64,000 bases of DNA, taken from contig NZ_JACOFX010000005.1 of NCBI RefSeq assembly GCF_014284125.1, positions 264,677 to 328,676 on the forward strand. Direction: 5' to 3'. This DNA comes from Undibacterium umbellatum (GTDB lineage: Bacteria > Pseudomonadota > Gammaproteobacteria > Burkholderiales > Burkholderiaceae_D). The notes beneath the pieces are model-generated. The model searched no databases and had not been told where the DNA came from. It saw only the letters and a list, made by a program, of their open reading frames with translations. Below are positions 34,195 to 41,990 of the stretch, one piece after another. Position 1 is the first letter of the stretch, and every line of letters begins with the position of its first letter. The translations under genes and the position numbers were made by a program.

Positions 34195-34764
34195 TCAGCG
34201 GCTATCCTGTAATGAACCAAACTCCCTGTCCAGTAAGGAATAGCATTTAAGATCAACATAGCGGCCATGCTTGTATTCGCATTCACGCAGTACACCTTCT
34301 AGCCTGAACCCTAGTTTTTCTATCAAGCGCCAGCTGGCGATATTCTCTGGCTCTACCATGGCTTGCAAGCGGTGCAGGCCGAGGTGTTTAAAGCAGTGAT
34401 TAATGATGACGTTCATGCATTCCGGTATAACAGCCTTGCCCCAGTGGACGGGCGAAAGCCAGAAACCGGTTTCGGCGCAATGGTGTTCCTGTTCCCATTC
34501 GTGCAGGCCGCAAGTGCCTATTAATTGTTCAGGTTCCTCTTTATTACAAATACCCCACCACAGGCCTGTGCCGTCCAGCCAGACCTGTTCATACCAGTCC
34601 ATCTGCTCCTGGCTTGATGCCAGGGTGTCATAGCTGATGCCATAATATTCAGTGACGCGCGGGTCGGACAATCCGCGAAAAACGGCGGGCATATCGGTAG
34701 CGACGATGCGGCGCAGTTGATAGTTTGGTGTCTGTAGTACGGGGAAGGGTTTGGTTTCAGACAT
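34195..34764 (-). CDS. GNAT family N-acetyltransferase, RimJ/RimL type
   Basis: 189 residues from the ATG at 34764; the frame is open 18 codons further but those residues do not fit the family. N-terminal LQTPNYQLRRIVATDMPAVFRGLSDPRVTEYYG, acetyl-CoA region ETGFWLSPVHWGKAVIPECMNVIINHCFKHLGLHRLQAMVEPENIASWRLIEKLGFRLEGVLRE with the typical N-x-AS-x-x-L-x-E-K-L-GF segment. RimJ-like enzymes acetylate ribosomal protein N-termini, and many relatives act on small amines. Substrate unknown. Confidence 0.88.
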   Translation of the reverse strand: MSETKPFPVLQTPNYQLRRIVATDMPAVFRGLSDPRVTEYYGISYDTLASSQEQMDWYEQVWLDGTGLWWGICNKEEPEQLIGTCGLHEWEQEHHCAETGFWLSPVHWGKAVIPECMNVIINHCFKHLGLHRLQAMVEPENIASWRLIEKLGFRLEGVLRECEYKHGRYVDLKCYSLLDREFGSLQDSR

Positions 34765-34917
34765 ATAAGCTTTGCAAAAACAGGTAACAATTAGACATTC
34801 TAATGCCTGTAGAGGCATGGAGTCGCGCTGTTCTGTAACTCCTTAACAGCGCAAAATCTGGGATAATCCGTCTGCTCGTTATCAGCGAGTGAATTGATTA
34901 ACAATATTGAAGAAATA

Positions 34918-35565
34918 ATGAGCCCAGAGCAACGCAAAGAAGCTTCCGAACTGGAATTGCATAAACGTGGTATCCGCATCAATGTGCAATTGCATGTGAT
35001 TGAGTCCGATGAAGAAGTGGAACTGCGCACGCCTGAAGAATTGATGCAGCGCATGCTGGCCTTGTGGATGGTGACTTCAGTAGCGGCTGGCGGTGATGTG
35101 GCACGCTATCGTTCGTATCTAGAAACGCACGGTTTGGCTGCTTGTTTGTCAGTGCAGGAACAGGCATTTCTGTTTTCGGATGAAATCACTGAAGAATTGC
35201 GTACGCAATTTGTACAAAGACAGGAATCCCTGTATTTCCTGGCCTGGGCAGCGGGTTTGACAGACAAGCTGGCTGTTCCTACGCAAGCCGCAAACGTCAA
35301 GCAAGTCCTTAAATTGTTCCCGCATGCGATGGAAGCACCTGATCGTTTGCAGGCAGCCCTGAAGCCGCGCCGCAAAGGGCAGGTGCTGGACTGGTCGGAC
35401 TTATTGTACCGCCTGCACTGGGCTGTTCGTCACGCACATATTACTGGCCGTGATGCGCCGGGTAATTTGAATGCAGATGCAGTGCGCGAATGGCATCAGG
35501 CCGTGAACTGGCTTTGCCAGTATGAAGAAGAAAATGACTGGGACAAGGTCAGTACAGAGACTTGA
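34918..35565 (+). CDS. DUF4272 domain protein
   Basis: 215 residues from the ATG at 34918, close behind GAAG; a TTG 8 codons earlier is possible. I recognise the DUF4272 layout: RKEASELELHKRGIRINVQLHVIESDEEVELRTPEELMQRMLALWMVTSVAA, then ESLYFLAWAAGLTDKL and DLLYRLHWAVRHAHITG. Function unknown; the protein is soluble, helical and acidic. It converges with the following LysR gene, 21 bases apart, and starts 153 bases from the divergent acetyltransferase gene. Confidence 0.72.
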   Translation: MSPEQRKEASELELHKRGIRINVQLHVIESDEEVELRTPEELMQRMLALWMVTSVAAGGDVARYRSYLETHGLAACLSVQEQAFLFSDEITEELRTQFVQRQESLYFLAWAAGLTDKLAVPTQAANVKQVLKLFPHAMEAPDRLQAALKPRRKGQVLDWSDLLYRLHWAVRHAHITGRDAPGNLNADAVREWHQAVNWLCQYEEENDWDKVSTET

Positions 35566-35586
35566 TCACATTACAAGCAGGGATCT

Positions 35587-36549
35587 TCAAAATGCCTTCA
35601 AGGTTCGTCGTTCAGACTTACAGGCATTGATCTGATCCTGGATTTTCAAGCAGCGCGGACCTGAAAATTCTTCTTGCAAGGCATCCAGAAATACACGAGT
35701 ACGTGCCGGCATCAGACGGCGGCCAGGGAATACTGCCCAGACGTTCACATCCGGCAGTTTCCAGTCTTCCAGTATAGGTACCAGGGCACCACTGCGTACA
35801 TGGTGATCGGCAAAGTGGTCAGACAGCATGATGATGCCCTTGCCGCGCACTGCCAGTCGTGTCAGCAGCTCAGGTGAATTGGCGCTGGCGCGACCTGGTG
35901 GGATACCTTCCCAAAAGGCACCATCTTTCTCCATGCGCCATATTGTAAGCTCGCCATTACGTGCAGTCAGGCGCAAGCAGTCATGTTCCATCAGGGCTTC
36001 TGGTTCTGCTGGCGTGCCATGTGACTTCAGATAGCTGGGTGCGGCATACATGCCTATGCTAAACCGTACCAGGCCCCGAGCCGCCAGCGAGGCATCATCA
36101 GGCAAATCGCCCACACGGATTGCGACATCAAAATTTTCTCCTATTAGGTCCACCCGCCTTGGTGACAGGTCCAGTTCAATGTTGACGGATGGATATTTGC
36201 TCATGAAGTCGGACAATAGCTCACTCATTTCATGCGTGGCGAAATCGGCTGGCATCGACACTTTCAATTTGCCGGTCGGCTCTGCCTGCCTGTGCTGAGT
36301 GAGCGCCAGCGTGGCATCTACTTCTTCCTGCACGTGTTGAGCATGGAGCAAGACACTCTGTCCCAGGTCAGTCACGGTCAGTTTGCGGGTGGTGCGCAAG
36401 ATCAGACGTTCGCCTAGCTGGGCTTCAAGGGCGGATATGCGACGGGATAAGGTTGATTTGGGTACCCCCAGTTTTTCTGCAGCCTTACTGAAACTGCCTT
36501 CTTCGACCACACGGGCAAATAGCAAAAGGTCATTGGCTTCCAGAGTCAT
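35587..36549 (-). CDS. LysR family transcriptional regulator, divergent from azoR
   Basis: 320 residues. HTH: LEANDLLLFARVVEEGSFSKAAEKLGVPKSTLSRRISALEAQLGERLILRTTRKLTVTDLGQSVLLHA, the CrgA/YafC-type branch; effector domain KVSMPADFATHEMSELLSDFMSKYPSVNIELDLSPRRVDLIGENFDVAIRVG. The C-terminal 20 residues (RCLKIQDQINACKSERR) are longer than usual. It lies head to head with the azoreductase gene across 121 bases containing two TTTGGAACRAT repeats, a common regulator/quinone-reductase arrangement. Confidence 0.9.
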   Translation of the reverse strand: MTLEANDLLLFARVVEEGSFSKAAEKLGVPKSTLSRRISALEAQLGERLILRTTRKLTVTDLGQSVLLHAQHVQEEVDATLALTQHRQAEPTGKLKVSMPADFATHEMSELLSDFMSKYPSVNIELDLSPRRVDLIGENFDVAIRVGDLPDDASLAARGLVRFSIGMYAAPSYLKSHGTPAEPEALMEHDCLRLTARNGELTIWRMEKDGAFWEGIPPGRASANSPELLTRLAVRGKGIIMLSDHFADHHVRSGALVPILEDWKLPDVNVWAVFPGRRLMPARTRVFLDALQEEFSGPRCLKIQDQINACKSERRTLKAF

Positions 36550-36577
36550 GATTGCGCTTCCATTCTATTTTCCTATA

Positions 36578-36629
36578 TTTGGAACAATGATATCCATTTT
36601 AACGTCTTCCGGATTGTTTTTGGAACGAT
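36578..36629. promoter_or_regulatory. Direct repeats in the LysR/azoR divergent promoter region
   Basis: TTTGGAACAAT (36578-36588) and TTTGGAACGAT (36619-36629), 41 bases apart (about four helical turns), between the two divergent genes. Candidate binding sites of the LysR protein; this is inference from position and repetition. Confidence 0.45.
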
Positions 36630-36670
36630 TAAAGTGCGTCCATCAACTCTTTATCTGAAAGGAACACAAA

Positions 36671-37273
36671 ATGAACATCCTGCAAATCAACTCCAGCGCC
36701 CGTGCTCAAGCTTCTCATTCCACCCAACTGGCGAATAGCCTGGTTGAGGCTTTACTGGAAACATCTTCTGGTGCGACCGTGAATGTACGTGACCTGGGTA
36801 GCAATCCTCCCCCCATGCTTGATGAAACAGCATTGCAAGCCCTGTTCACACCGGCAGAGCAGCGCACCGCAGAACAGCAAGCCCGCGTCGCCCTCGATGA
36901 TGCCCTGATCGCAGAAATCCAGGCCGCAGACGTAGTCGTGTTGGGCGCGCCCATGTATAACTTTGGTATCTCTGCCCAATTGAAAAACTGGATAGATGCG
37001 ATTTCCCGCGCCCAGGTGACTTTCCGTTACACCGCCAATGGCCCTGAAGGTTTATTGACTGGCAAGAAAGTCTATGTGGTACTGACACGTGGTGGTCTGT
37101 ACCGTAATACGCCAAATGACACACAGATGCCTTACCTTAAAACCTTCTTCGGTTTCCTGGGTATGACCGATGTGGAGTTTGTCTACGCAGAGGGTCTGGC
37201 TATGGGCCCGGATGCCGAGAAAGCGGCGCTGGCGTCGGCTCACCAACAAATTAATGATTTTCTGCCTGCTTAA
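36671..37273 (+). CDS. azoR: FMN-dependent NADH-azoreductase
   Basis: 200 residues with GAAAGGA upstream. Flavodoxin-like fold: [29 protein letters not shown] binds FMN phosphate, [54 protein letters not shown] is the central family signature. AzoR reduces quinones and azo compounds with two electrons and protects against electrophiles. Followed after 54 bases by the pirin gene on the same strand; likely one operon with it. Confidence 0.95.
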   Translation: MNILQINSSARAQASHSTQLANSLVEALLETSSGATVNVRDLGSNPPPMLDETALQALFTPAEQRTAEQQARVALDDALIAEIQAADVVVLGAPMYNFGISAQLKNWIDAISRAQVTFRYTANGPEGLLTGKKVYVVLTRGGLYRNTPNDTQMPYLKTFFGFLGMTDVEFVYAEGLAMGPDAEKAALASAHQQINDFLPA

Positions 37274-37327
37274 TTAATCAACAGGAAAAATTAACTGGAA
37301 CACAGACACAGACAAGGACGAAGAATC

Positions 37328-38233
37328 ATGGAAACGACAGATGTAGTTGTAAGCAATGCAGCAGTTCAACAAGCGGAAAGCGTAACAACTTCACGCGTTG
37401 TGGAACAACTGGTCGCCGGGCAACCTACTTCAGATGGTGCTGGTGTCAAGCTGACACGGGTATTGACACAGCCACTGCAATACCGGCTGGACCCCTTCCT
37501 CATGCTGGATGCTTTCGGTAGTGATGAGGCAGGTGACTACATCGCCGGTTTCCCCAGTCATCCGCACCGTGGTTTTGAAACCATCACCTATATGCTAGCG
37601 GGTCGCATGCGCCATCGCGACAGTGCCGGTAATGAAGGCTTGTTGCAAAACGGCGGCGTGCAATGGATGACGGCTGGTCGTGGCGTGATTCATTCAGAAA
37701 TGCCGGAACAGGAAGAAGGCCGCATGGCAGGCTTCCAGCTCTGGCTGAATCTGCCAGCGAAAGACAAGATGACAGCGCCCTGGTACCGCGATATCCAGAG
37801 CGATACCATCCCTGAATTGCTGACAGCCGCCGGTGTCAAGGTACGCATCATCGCCGGTAGTAGCCATGGCGTGGCAGGTGCCGTACAGCGTGAAGTGACC
37901 CAGCCGTTGTATCTGGATATACATATGCCAGCCGGCAGCAGTTTTAGTCATACCCTGCCTGCCGGTTTCAATGCCTTTATATATGTCTATGAGGGTGACA
38001 TTCAGATAGGCGAGCGAGAGGTGCCTGTACAGCGCATGGCGATACTGAAAAAATCGCCGGATGCGGATGGCGTTGTGATTGATGCCAAAGTCGATAGCCG
38101 CCTTTTGCTGATTGCGGGTCAGCCTTTGGGTGAAACCATCGTTCAGTATGGGCCGTTTGTGATGAATAGTCAGGCGGAGATATTTAAGGCGATCAGTGAT
38201 TTTCGCGAAGGCAAACTGGTGAGCGCTGATTGA
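37328..38233 (+). CDS. Pirin family protein
   Basis: 301 residues. Bicupin: first domain with FPSHPHRGFETITYMLAGRMRHRDSAGNEGLLQNGGVQWMTAGRGVIHSEMPEQ, giving the iron ligands in HPHRG, HRDS and HSE; second domain around YLDIHMPAGSSFSHTLPAGFNAFIYVYEGDIQIG. YhhW-like pirins oxidise quercetin; the physiological role is uncertain. The first 30 residues (VVVSNAAVQQAESVTTSRVVEQL) are an extra extension. Operon with azoR suggests a role against quinones or flavonoids. Confidence 0.9.
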   Translation: METTDVVVSNAAVQQAESVTTSRVVEQLVAGQPTSDGAGVKLTRVLTQPLQYRLDPFLMLDAFGSDEAGDYIAGFPSHPHRGFETITYMLAGRMRHRDSAGNEGLLQNGGVQWMTAGRGVIHSEMPEQEEGRMAGFQLWLNLPAKDKMTAPWYRDIQSDTIPELLTAAGVKVRIIAGSSHGVAGAVQREVTQPLYLDIHMPAGSSFSHTLPAGFNAFIYVYEGDIQIGEREVPVQRMAILKKSPDADGVVIDAKVDSRLLLIAGQPLGETIVQYGPFVMNSQAEIFKAISDFREGKLVSAD

Positions 38234-38239
38234 GCTACT

Positions 38240-38345
38240 GCGCGGCGCGATTTTGAGCCTGGGATGCTCGTCGTACTAAAGTACGACTGCGCGTCTTAAC
38301 TCAAACTAGCGCCGCTCGCTACGCTCACTCAGCACTCACGGGGCT
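38240..38345. repeat. Palindromic intergenic element with GTACTAAAGTAC core
   Basis: The centre is an 18-base palindrome, GTCGTACT, AA, AGTACGAC (38270-38287). Flanks (CTACTGCGCGGCGCGATTTTGAG and CTCAAACTAGCGCCGCTCGCTACGC) pair imperfectly. It is the same type as the element at 25291-25444. Confidence 0.6.
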
Positions 38346-38374
38346 ATAGATATTTAGAGAACGAAAAATCAATT

Positions 38375-38491
38375 GTAGGTTGGGCTACGCCTTATCAGCC
38401 CAACACTCGGCCTCGAAGCAACGTATACGTTTATTAAACGCCCAGTGTTGGGCTGGTAAATCGTAGCCTAGCGAGGCCCGGCCCAACCTAC
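38375..38491. repeat. REPIN-like inverted repeat with GTAG/CTAC ends
   Basis: GTAGGTTGGGC (38375-38385) is mirrored exactly by GCCCAACCTAC (38481-38491), and AGCCCAACACT (38397-38407) by AGTGTTGGGCT (38444-38454). The two GTAG ends in opposite orientation resemble a pair of REP elements (REPIN). Located between the pirin and DoxX genes. Confidence 0.7.
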
Positions 38492-38526
38492 GACATTACC
38501 AAAAAAAACTATTTAAGGAAAACGAA

Positions 38527-38943
38527 ATGAAACAAACAGAAACTCTAGGACCCGTCTTCGGTTCCTTCATCGCCCGCGTTTTGATCGCCCTGATCTTCGT
38601 GGCATCCGGCGCCAGCAAGATATCTGGCTTTGAACAGACCGTAGGTTATATCACCAGCAAGGGCCTGCCTTTGCCAGCCTTGGGAGCGATAGCAGCTATC
38701 GTAGTGGAGCTAGGCGGCGGCCTCATGGTCATTATAGGTTGGCGTGCACGCTGGGCTGCAGCGGCAATGATCTTGTTCACGTTGGCAGCGGCTTTCATCT
38801 TCCATAATTTCTGGGGCGTGCCAGCAGATGTGGCGCAAAACCAGATGATACATTTCATGAAGAATATCTCCATGGCAGGTGGCCTGCTGTATGTCTTGAT
38901 ACATGGCAGCGGTGGCTGGAGTCTGGATGGCCGTAAAGCCTGA
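38527..38943 (+). CDS. DoxX family membrane protein
   Basis: 138 residues, four membrane helices: FGSFIARVLIALIFVASGASKISGF, LPALGAIAAIVVELGGGLMVIIGW, WAAAAMILFTLAAAFIFHNFW and IHFMKNISMAGGLLYVLIHG. The residues ASGASKISGFEQT and FHNFW are typical for DoxX/YphA proteins, which are often found with quinone reductases and pirins. Has AAGGAAAACGAA before the ATG. A terminator follows. Exact role unknown. Confidence 0.9.
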   Translation: MKQTETLGPVFGSFIARVLIALIFVASGASKISGFEQTVGYITSKGLPLPALGAIAAIVVELGGGLMVIIGWRARWAAAAMILFTLAAAFIFHNFWGVPADVAQNQMIHFMKNISMAGGLLYVLIHGSGGWSLDGRKA

Positions 38944-38975
38944 TCAGGAATATCTTGCTCAATTTCAATAGTTGA

Positions 38976-39014
38976 AACAGCGGATTTGTCTGACGGCAAA
39001 TTCGCTGTTTTCTT
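38976..39014 (+). terminator. Terminator after the DoxX gene
   Basis: AACAGCG plus GATTTG (38976-38988) pairs with CAAATT plus CGCTGTT (38997-39009), one G-T pair, loop of 8 bases, followed by TTCTTTC. Confidence 0.75.
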
Positions 39015-39016
39015 TC

Positions 39017-39210
39017 AGGGCTTACGAAAAATTGTCCCAGCAAGGCTAATGCTTCAGGAAACCTCCCTTGCAAGGGAGGTTCGTTTCGTTGGCAGACAAC
39101 ATGTTGTCTGAAACCCCAACTACACCGCGGCGACGAAGACAGTACTTTAGTACCGAATTTTACTAACTACTGGGGCTGCAACGCAGCTGGGGTATTTTTT
39201 CGTAAGCCCT
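39017..39210. repeat. MITE-like element with 15-bp perfect inverted ends
   Basis: AGGGCTTACGAAAAA (39017-39031) is repeated inverted at 39196-39210, giving a 194-bp unit with no coding capacity. Inside are the second twin-palindrome unit (39062-39126), the core GTACTTTAGTAC (39142-39153) and CTGGGG..CAGCTGGGG repeats. Its right end lies 6 bases before the Pho-box region of phnC. Confidence 0.72.
39062..39126. repeat. Twin-palindrome unit, copy 2
   Basis: Perfect palindrome I (39062-39079, centre CTTGCAAG), 13 bases, perfect palindrome II (39093-39110, centre ACATGT), then the tag GAAACCCCAACTACACC (39110-39126). Arms differ from copy 1 at 33899-33963, yet each stays perfectly palindromic. 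Confidence 0.7.
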
Positions 39211-39216
39211 GTCGTC

Positions 39217-39272
39217 GTTTCATCATGCTGTAATCAAACCTTCATACGCCTGACATATTTTTGTCCAATACT
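39217..39272 (+). promoter_or_regulatory. PhoB-dependent promoter of phnCDE
   Basis: Seven-base units in 11-base register: GTTTCAT (39217), CTGTAAT (39228), CCTTCAT (39239) and CTGACAT (39250), compared with the Pho-box unit CTGTCAT. Ten bases after the last unit lies AATACT (39267-39272) as -10. A Pho box replacing the -35 at this spacing is the PhoB class of promoter. Confidence 0.72.
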
Positions 39273-39311
39273 CCCGTGGATTAGCTCAATTGTCCAGGCG
39301 GGGTAAATGCG

Positions 39312-40166
39312 ATGAAGATAGAAATCAACGGGATTTCCAAAACCTTTAAAGGTGGCTATCAGGCATTGGATAATATTGCGCTGACTTTCAAGCCCGGTGA
39401 AATGGTCGCGCTCATCGGTGCATCCGGTTCTGGCAAGTCGACTTTGTTGCGTCATATCTCTGGGTTGATTACGGCCAATGTCGAAAAGAATGATATCCGC
39501 CTCGGTGAACAGATTGTGCAGGCCAATGGGGTAGTCGGCAAGCAGATACGTCACCTGCGCTCGCAAATTGGTTTTGTCTTCCAGCAATTCAATCTGGTCG
39601 GGCGCCTGCCTGTGCTGACCAATGTTCTTACAGGTGGCATCGCACGCATCCCTTTGTGGCGCAGTTGTTTCCGCCTCTTTACCAAAGAAGAAAAAGCTTT
39701 GGGCCTGGCTGCGCTGGCACGTGTGGGTATTGCTGAACATGCTTATAAACGTGCATCAGCCTTGTCTGGCGGTCAACAACAACGGGCGGCAATTGCCCGC
39801 ACCATCGTGCAGCAAGCCAAGGTCATCCTGGCAGACGAACCTATAGCCTCGCTGGACCCTGAATCCGCACGTCGCGTCATGCAGACCCTGTCTGATCTGA
39901 ATCGCCAGGATGGCACGACCGTCGTGGTCTCTTTGCACCAGGTCGATGTAGCCCTGCGTTTTTGCCCACGCACGGTGGCGCTCTCGCGCGGTCGAGTCGT
40001 CTATGACGGCCCGTCCAGCGAACTGACAGTGACCATGTTGCGCGAGCTGTATGGCGCAGAGGCAGAAGAGCTGCTTAATCCCGCACCAGCAAATGCAGCC
40101 AGTATAGCCAATACAGCGCCTGTCATTGATACCCTCACTTTACCCACTCTGGCGGCTGCCGCCTGA
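39312..40166 (+). CDS. phnC: Phosphonate ABC transporter ATP-binding protein PhnC
   Basis: 284 residues. Walker [11 protein letters not shown]-loop [40 protein letters not shown] (the phosphonate-specific stretch), signature [15 protein letters not shown], Walker [22 protein letters not shown], switch SLHQVDVA. It energises uptake of phosphonates with PhnD and PhnE. The C-terminal 35 residues (alanine-rich [14 protein letters not shown]) are an unusual extension. First gene after a Pho-box promoter; phnD follows in 27 bases. Confidence 0.94.
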   Translation: MKIEINGISKTFKGGYQALDNIALTFKPGEMVALIGASGSGKSTLLRHISGLITANVEKNDIRLGEQIVQANGVVGKQIRHLRSQIGFVFQQFNLVGRLPVLTNVLTGGIARIPLWRSCFRLFTKEEKALGLAALARVGIAEHAYKRASALSGGQQQRAAIARTIVQQAKVILADEPIASLDPESARRVMQTLSDLNRQDGTTVVVSLHQVDVALRFCPRTVALSRGRVVYDGPSSELTVTMLRELYGAEAEELLNPAPANAASIANTAPVIDTLTLPTLAAAA

Positions 40167-40193
40167 GTTTCTTTACCCTTCAGGAGTATTTCC

Positions 40194-41174
40194 ATGTTTC
40201 GTCAATTCGTGCGCAGTTTTACCCTGGGCCTGGTGATGGCAGCGTCCGCTACTGCTGTTATGGCAGAAGATGCAGTCAAGACCTTGAACTTCGGCATCAT
40301 CTCTACCGAGTCTTCGCAAAACCTGAAACAAGACTGGCAGCCAGTGCTGGATGACATGAGCAAAAAGCTGGGCATCAAGATCAATGCCTTCTTCGCTCCA
40401 GACTATGCTGGTGTGATTGAAGGCATGCGTTTCAATAAAGTGCAGTTCGCCTGGGTAGGCAATAAGTCGGCGATCGAAGCTGTCGATCGTGCCAATTCTG
40501 AAGTGTTTGCACAAACCGTGAACGCCGATGGTACTCTGGGTTATTACAGCATGATCAGCGTGCATAAAGACAGCCCGTATCAAACTGTGGAAGATGTCTT
40601 AAAAAATGCCAAGAACCTTAATTTTGGCATAGGCGATCCTAATTCCACTTCTGGCTTCCTGGTGCCAAGCTATTATGTGTTCGCGCAAAACAATGTGAAT
40701 CCCAAGACAGCTTTCAAAACTGTGCGCGGCGCCAATCATGAAACCAATATCCTGGCCGTGGCCAATAAGCAGGTAGATGCAGCAGTCCATAGTTCTGACG
40801 TACTTGACCGTATCAAGGCACGCCAGGCAGAAACAGCCAGCCAATTGCGTCAAATCTGGAAATCACCTCTGATCGCCGCTGACCCTTTGGTATGGCGTAA
40901 AGACTTGCCAGCAGATCTCAAAAACAAGATCAAGGATTTCTTTATCAGCTATGGCAAAAATGGACCAGATGCAGCACGTGAAAAAGCACAGTTGAACAAG
41001 CTGACTTTGGGTGGTTTCCAGGATTCCAGTAATGCCCAATTGAAGCCAATACGCCAGCTTGAATTGTTCAAGGAAAAAGTCAAGATAGAAGCAGACGTAG
41101 CACTGAATGCGGATGAAAAGAAAGTCAAGCTTGACGACATCAATCGTAAACTGAACGACATCGCCAAGTCTTGA
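40194..41174 (+). CDS. phnD: Phosphonate ABC transporter substrate-binding protein PhnD
   Basis: 326 residues with CAGGAG upstream. Signal peptide about 1-24 (SATAVMA). Family marks: LNFGIISTESSQNLKQDWQPVLDDMSKKLGIKINAFFAPDYAGVIEGMRFNKVQFAWVGNKSAIEAVDRA, NFGIGDPNSTSGFLVPSYYVFAQNNVNP and HSSDVLDRI; the YAG and STSG parts bind the phosphonate group. C-terminal helices are charged. Binds 2-aminoethylphosphonate in E. coli; here the ligand is not fixed. Confidence 0.94.
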   Translation: MFRQFVRSFTLGLVMAASATAVMAEDAVKTLNFGIISTESSQNLKQDWQPVLDDMSKKLGIKINAFFAPDYAGVIEGMRFNKVQFAWVGNKSAIEAVDRANSEVFAQTVNADGTLGYYSMISVHKDSPYQTVEDVLKNAKNLNFGIGDPNSTSGFLVPSYYVFAQNNVNPKTAFKTVRGANHETNILAVANKQVDAAVHSSDVLDRIKARQAETASQLRQIWKSPLIAADPLVWRKDLPADLKNKIKDFFISYGKNGPDAAREKAQLNKLTLGGFQDSSNAQLKPIRQLELFKEKVKIEADVALNADEKKVKLDDINRKLNDIAKS

Positions 41175-41178
41175 TAGC

Positions 41179-41989
41179 ATGAACAGTACACCAACAGCCC
41201 ACCCGCAAGTCGTCATGAGTTTGCCGGAAGCACCCAAGCGTGATACCGGCAAGTTACTGGTCTGGGGCATAGTCCTCGCCATCCTTGCCATGTCCTGGCA
41301 GGGCGCCGATATGCGCCCGCTGGAATTGCTGCGCGACAGCGGCAATATGCTGACTTATGCCGCCAGTTTTTTTTCCGCCAGATTTTCATGAATGGCGCAT
41401 CTACTTGCAAGAGCTGTTGGTGACTTTGCAGATTGCGGCCTGGGGTACGGCTCTGGCCGTAGTGTGTGCCATCCCCCTGGGTTTACTGAGTTCCTCAAAT
41501 ATCGCGCCAGCCTGGGTTTGCCAGCCCGTGCGTCGTTTGATGGATGCAGCGCGTGCCATCAATGAAATGGTGTTTGCCATGCTGTTTGTGGTGGCTGTTG
41601 GCCTCGGCCCTTTTGCTGGTGTACTGGCCCTGTTCGTGCACACGACAGGCATCTTGTCCAAGCTGTTTTCTGAAGCAGTCGAAGCCATCGATCCGCAACC
41701 GGTAGAAGGCATACGTGCCACTGGTGCCCATGCGCTGGAAGAAATTGTCTATGGTGTTTTGCCGCAAGTCATGCCGCTGTGGGTATCCTTCGCCCTGTAC
41801 CGCTTTGAATCGAATGTGCGGTCTGCGACCGTAGTCGGCATGGTCGGTGCTGGTGGCATAGGCGTGATTTTATGGGAAGTCATACGTGCTTTCCAGTATG
41901 CGCAAACTTGCGCAGTTTTATTGATGATCGTGCTGACTGTCAGCGTGATCGATGTTATTTCTTCTCGTCTCAGAAAAGTCTTTATCTGA
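41179..41989 (+). pseudogene. phnE: Phosphonate ABC transporter permease PhnE, +1 frameshift in a T8 run
   Basis: Frame 1 from 41179 reads MNSTPTAHPQVV.. to YAASFF and then leaves the family, stopping at 41391. Another frame continues with [31 protein letters not shown] to the normal end (SSRLRKVFI, 41989). They join at the run of eight T at 41367-41374; seven T would give [13 protein letters not shown] as in intact PhnE. The whole is 811 bases, one more than 270 codons. The C-terminal part keeps the permease loop ([32 protein letters not shown]). Either an assembly error, a phase-variable run, or slippage-rescued expression. Neighbouring genes are intact. Confidence 0.88.
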
Positions 41990-41990
41990 T

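Noticed and set aside
40949..41345. Minus-strand frames across phnD and phnE
   Set aside because: Shadow frames within the phosphonate transporter genes, without any domain.
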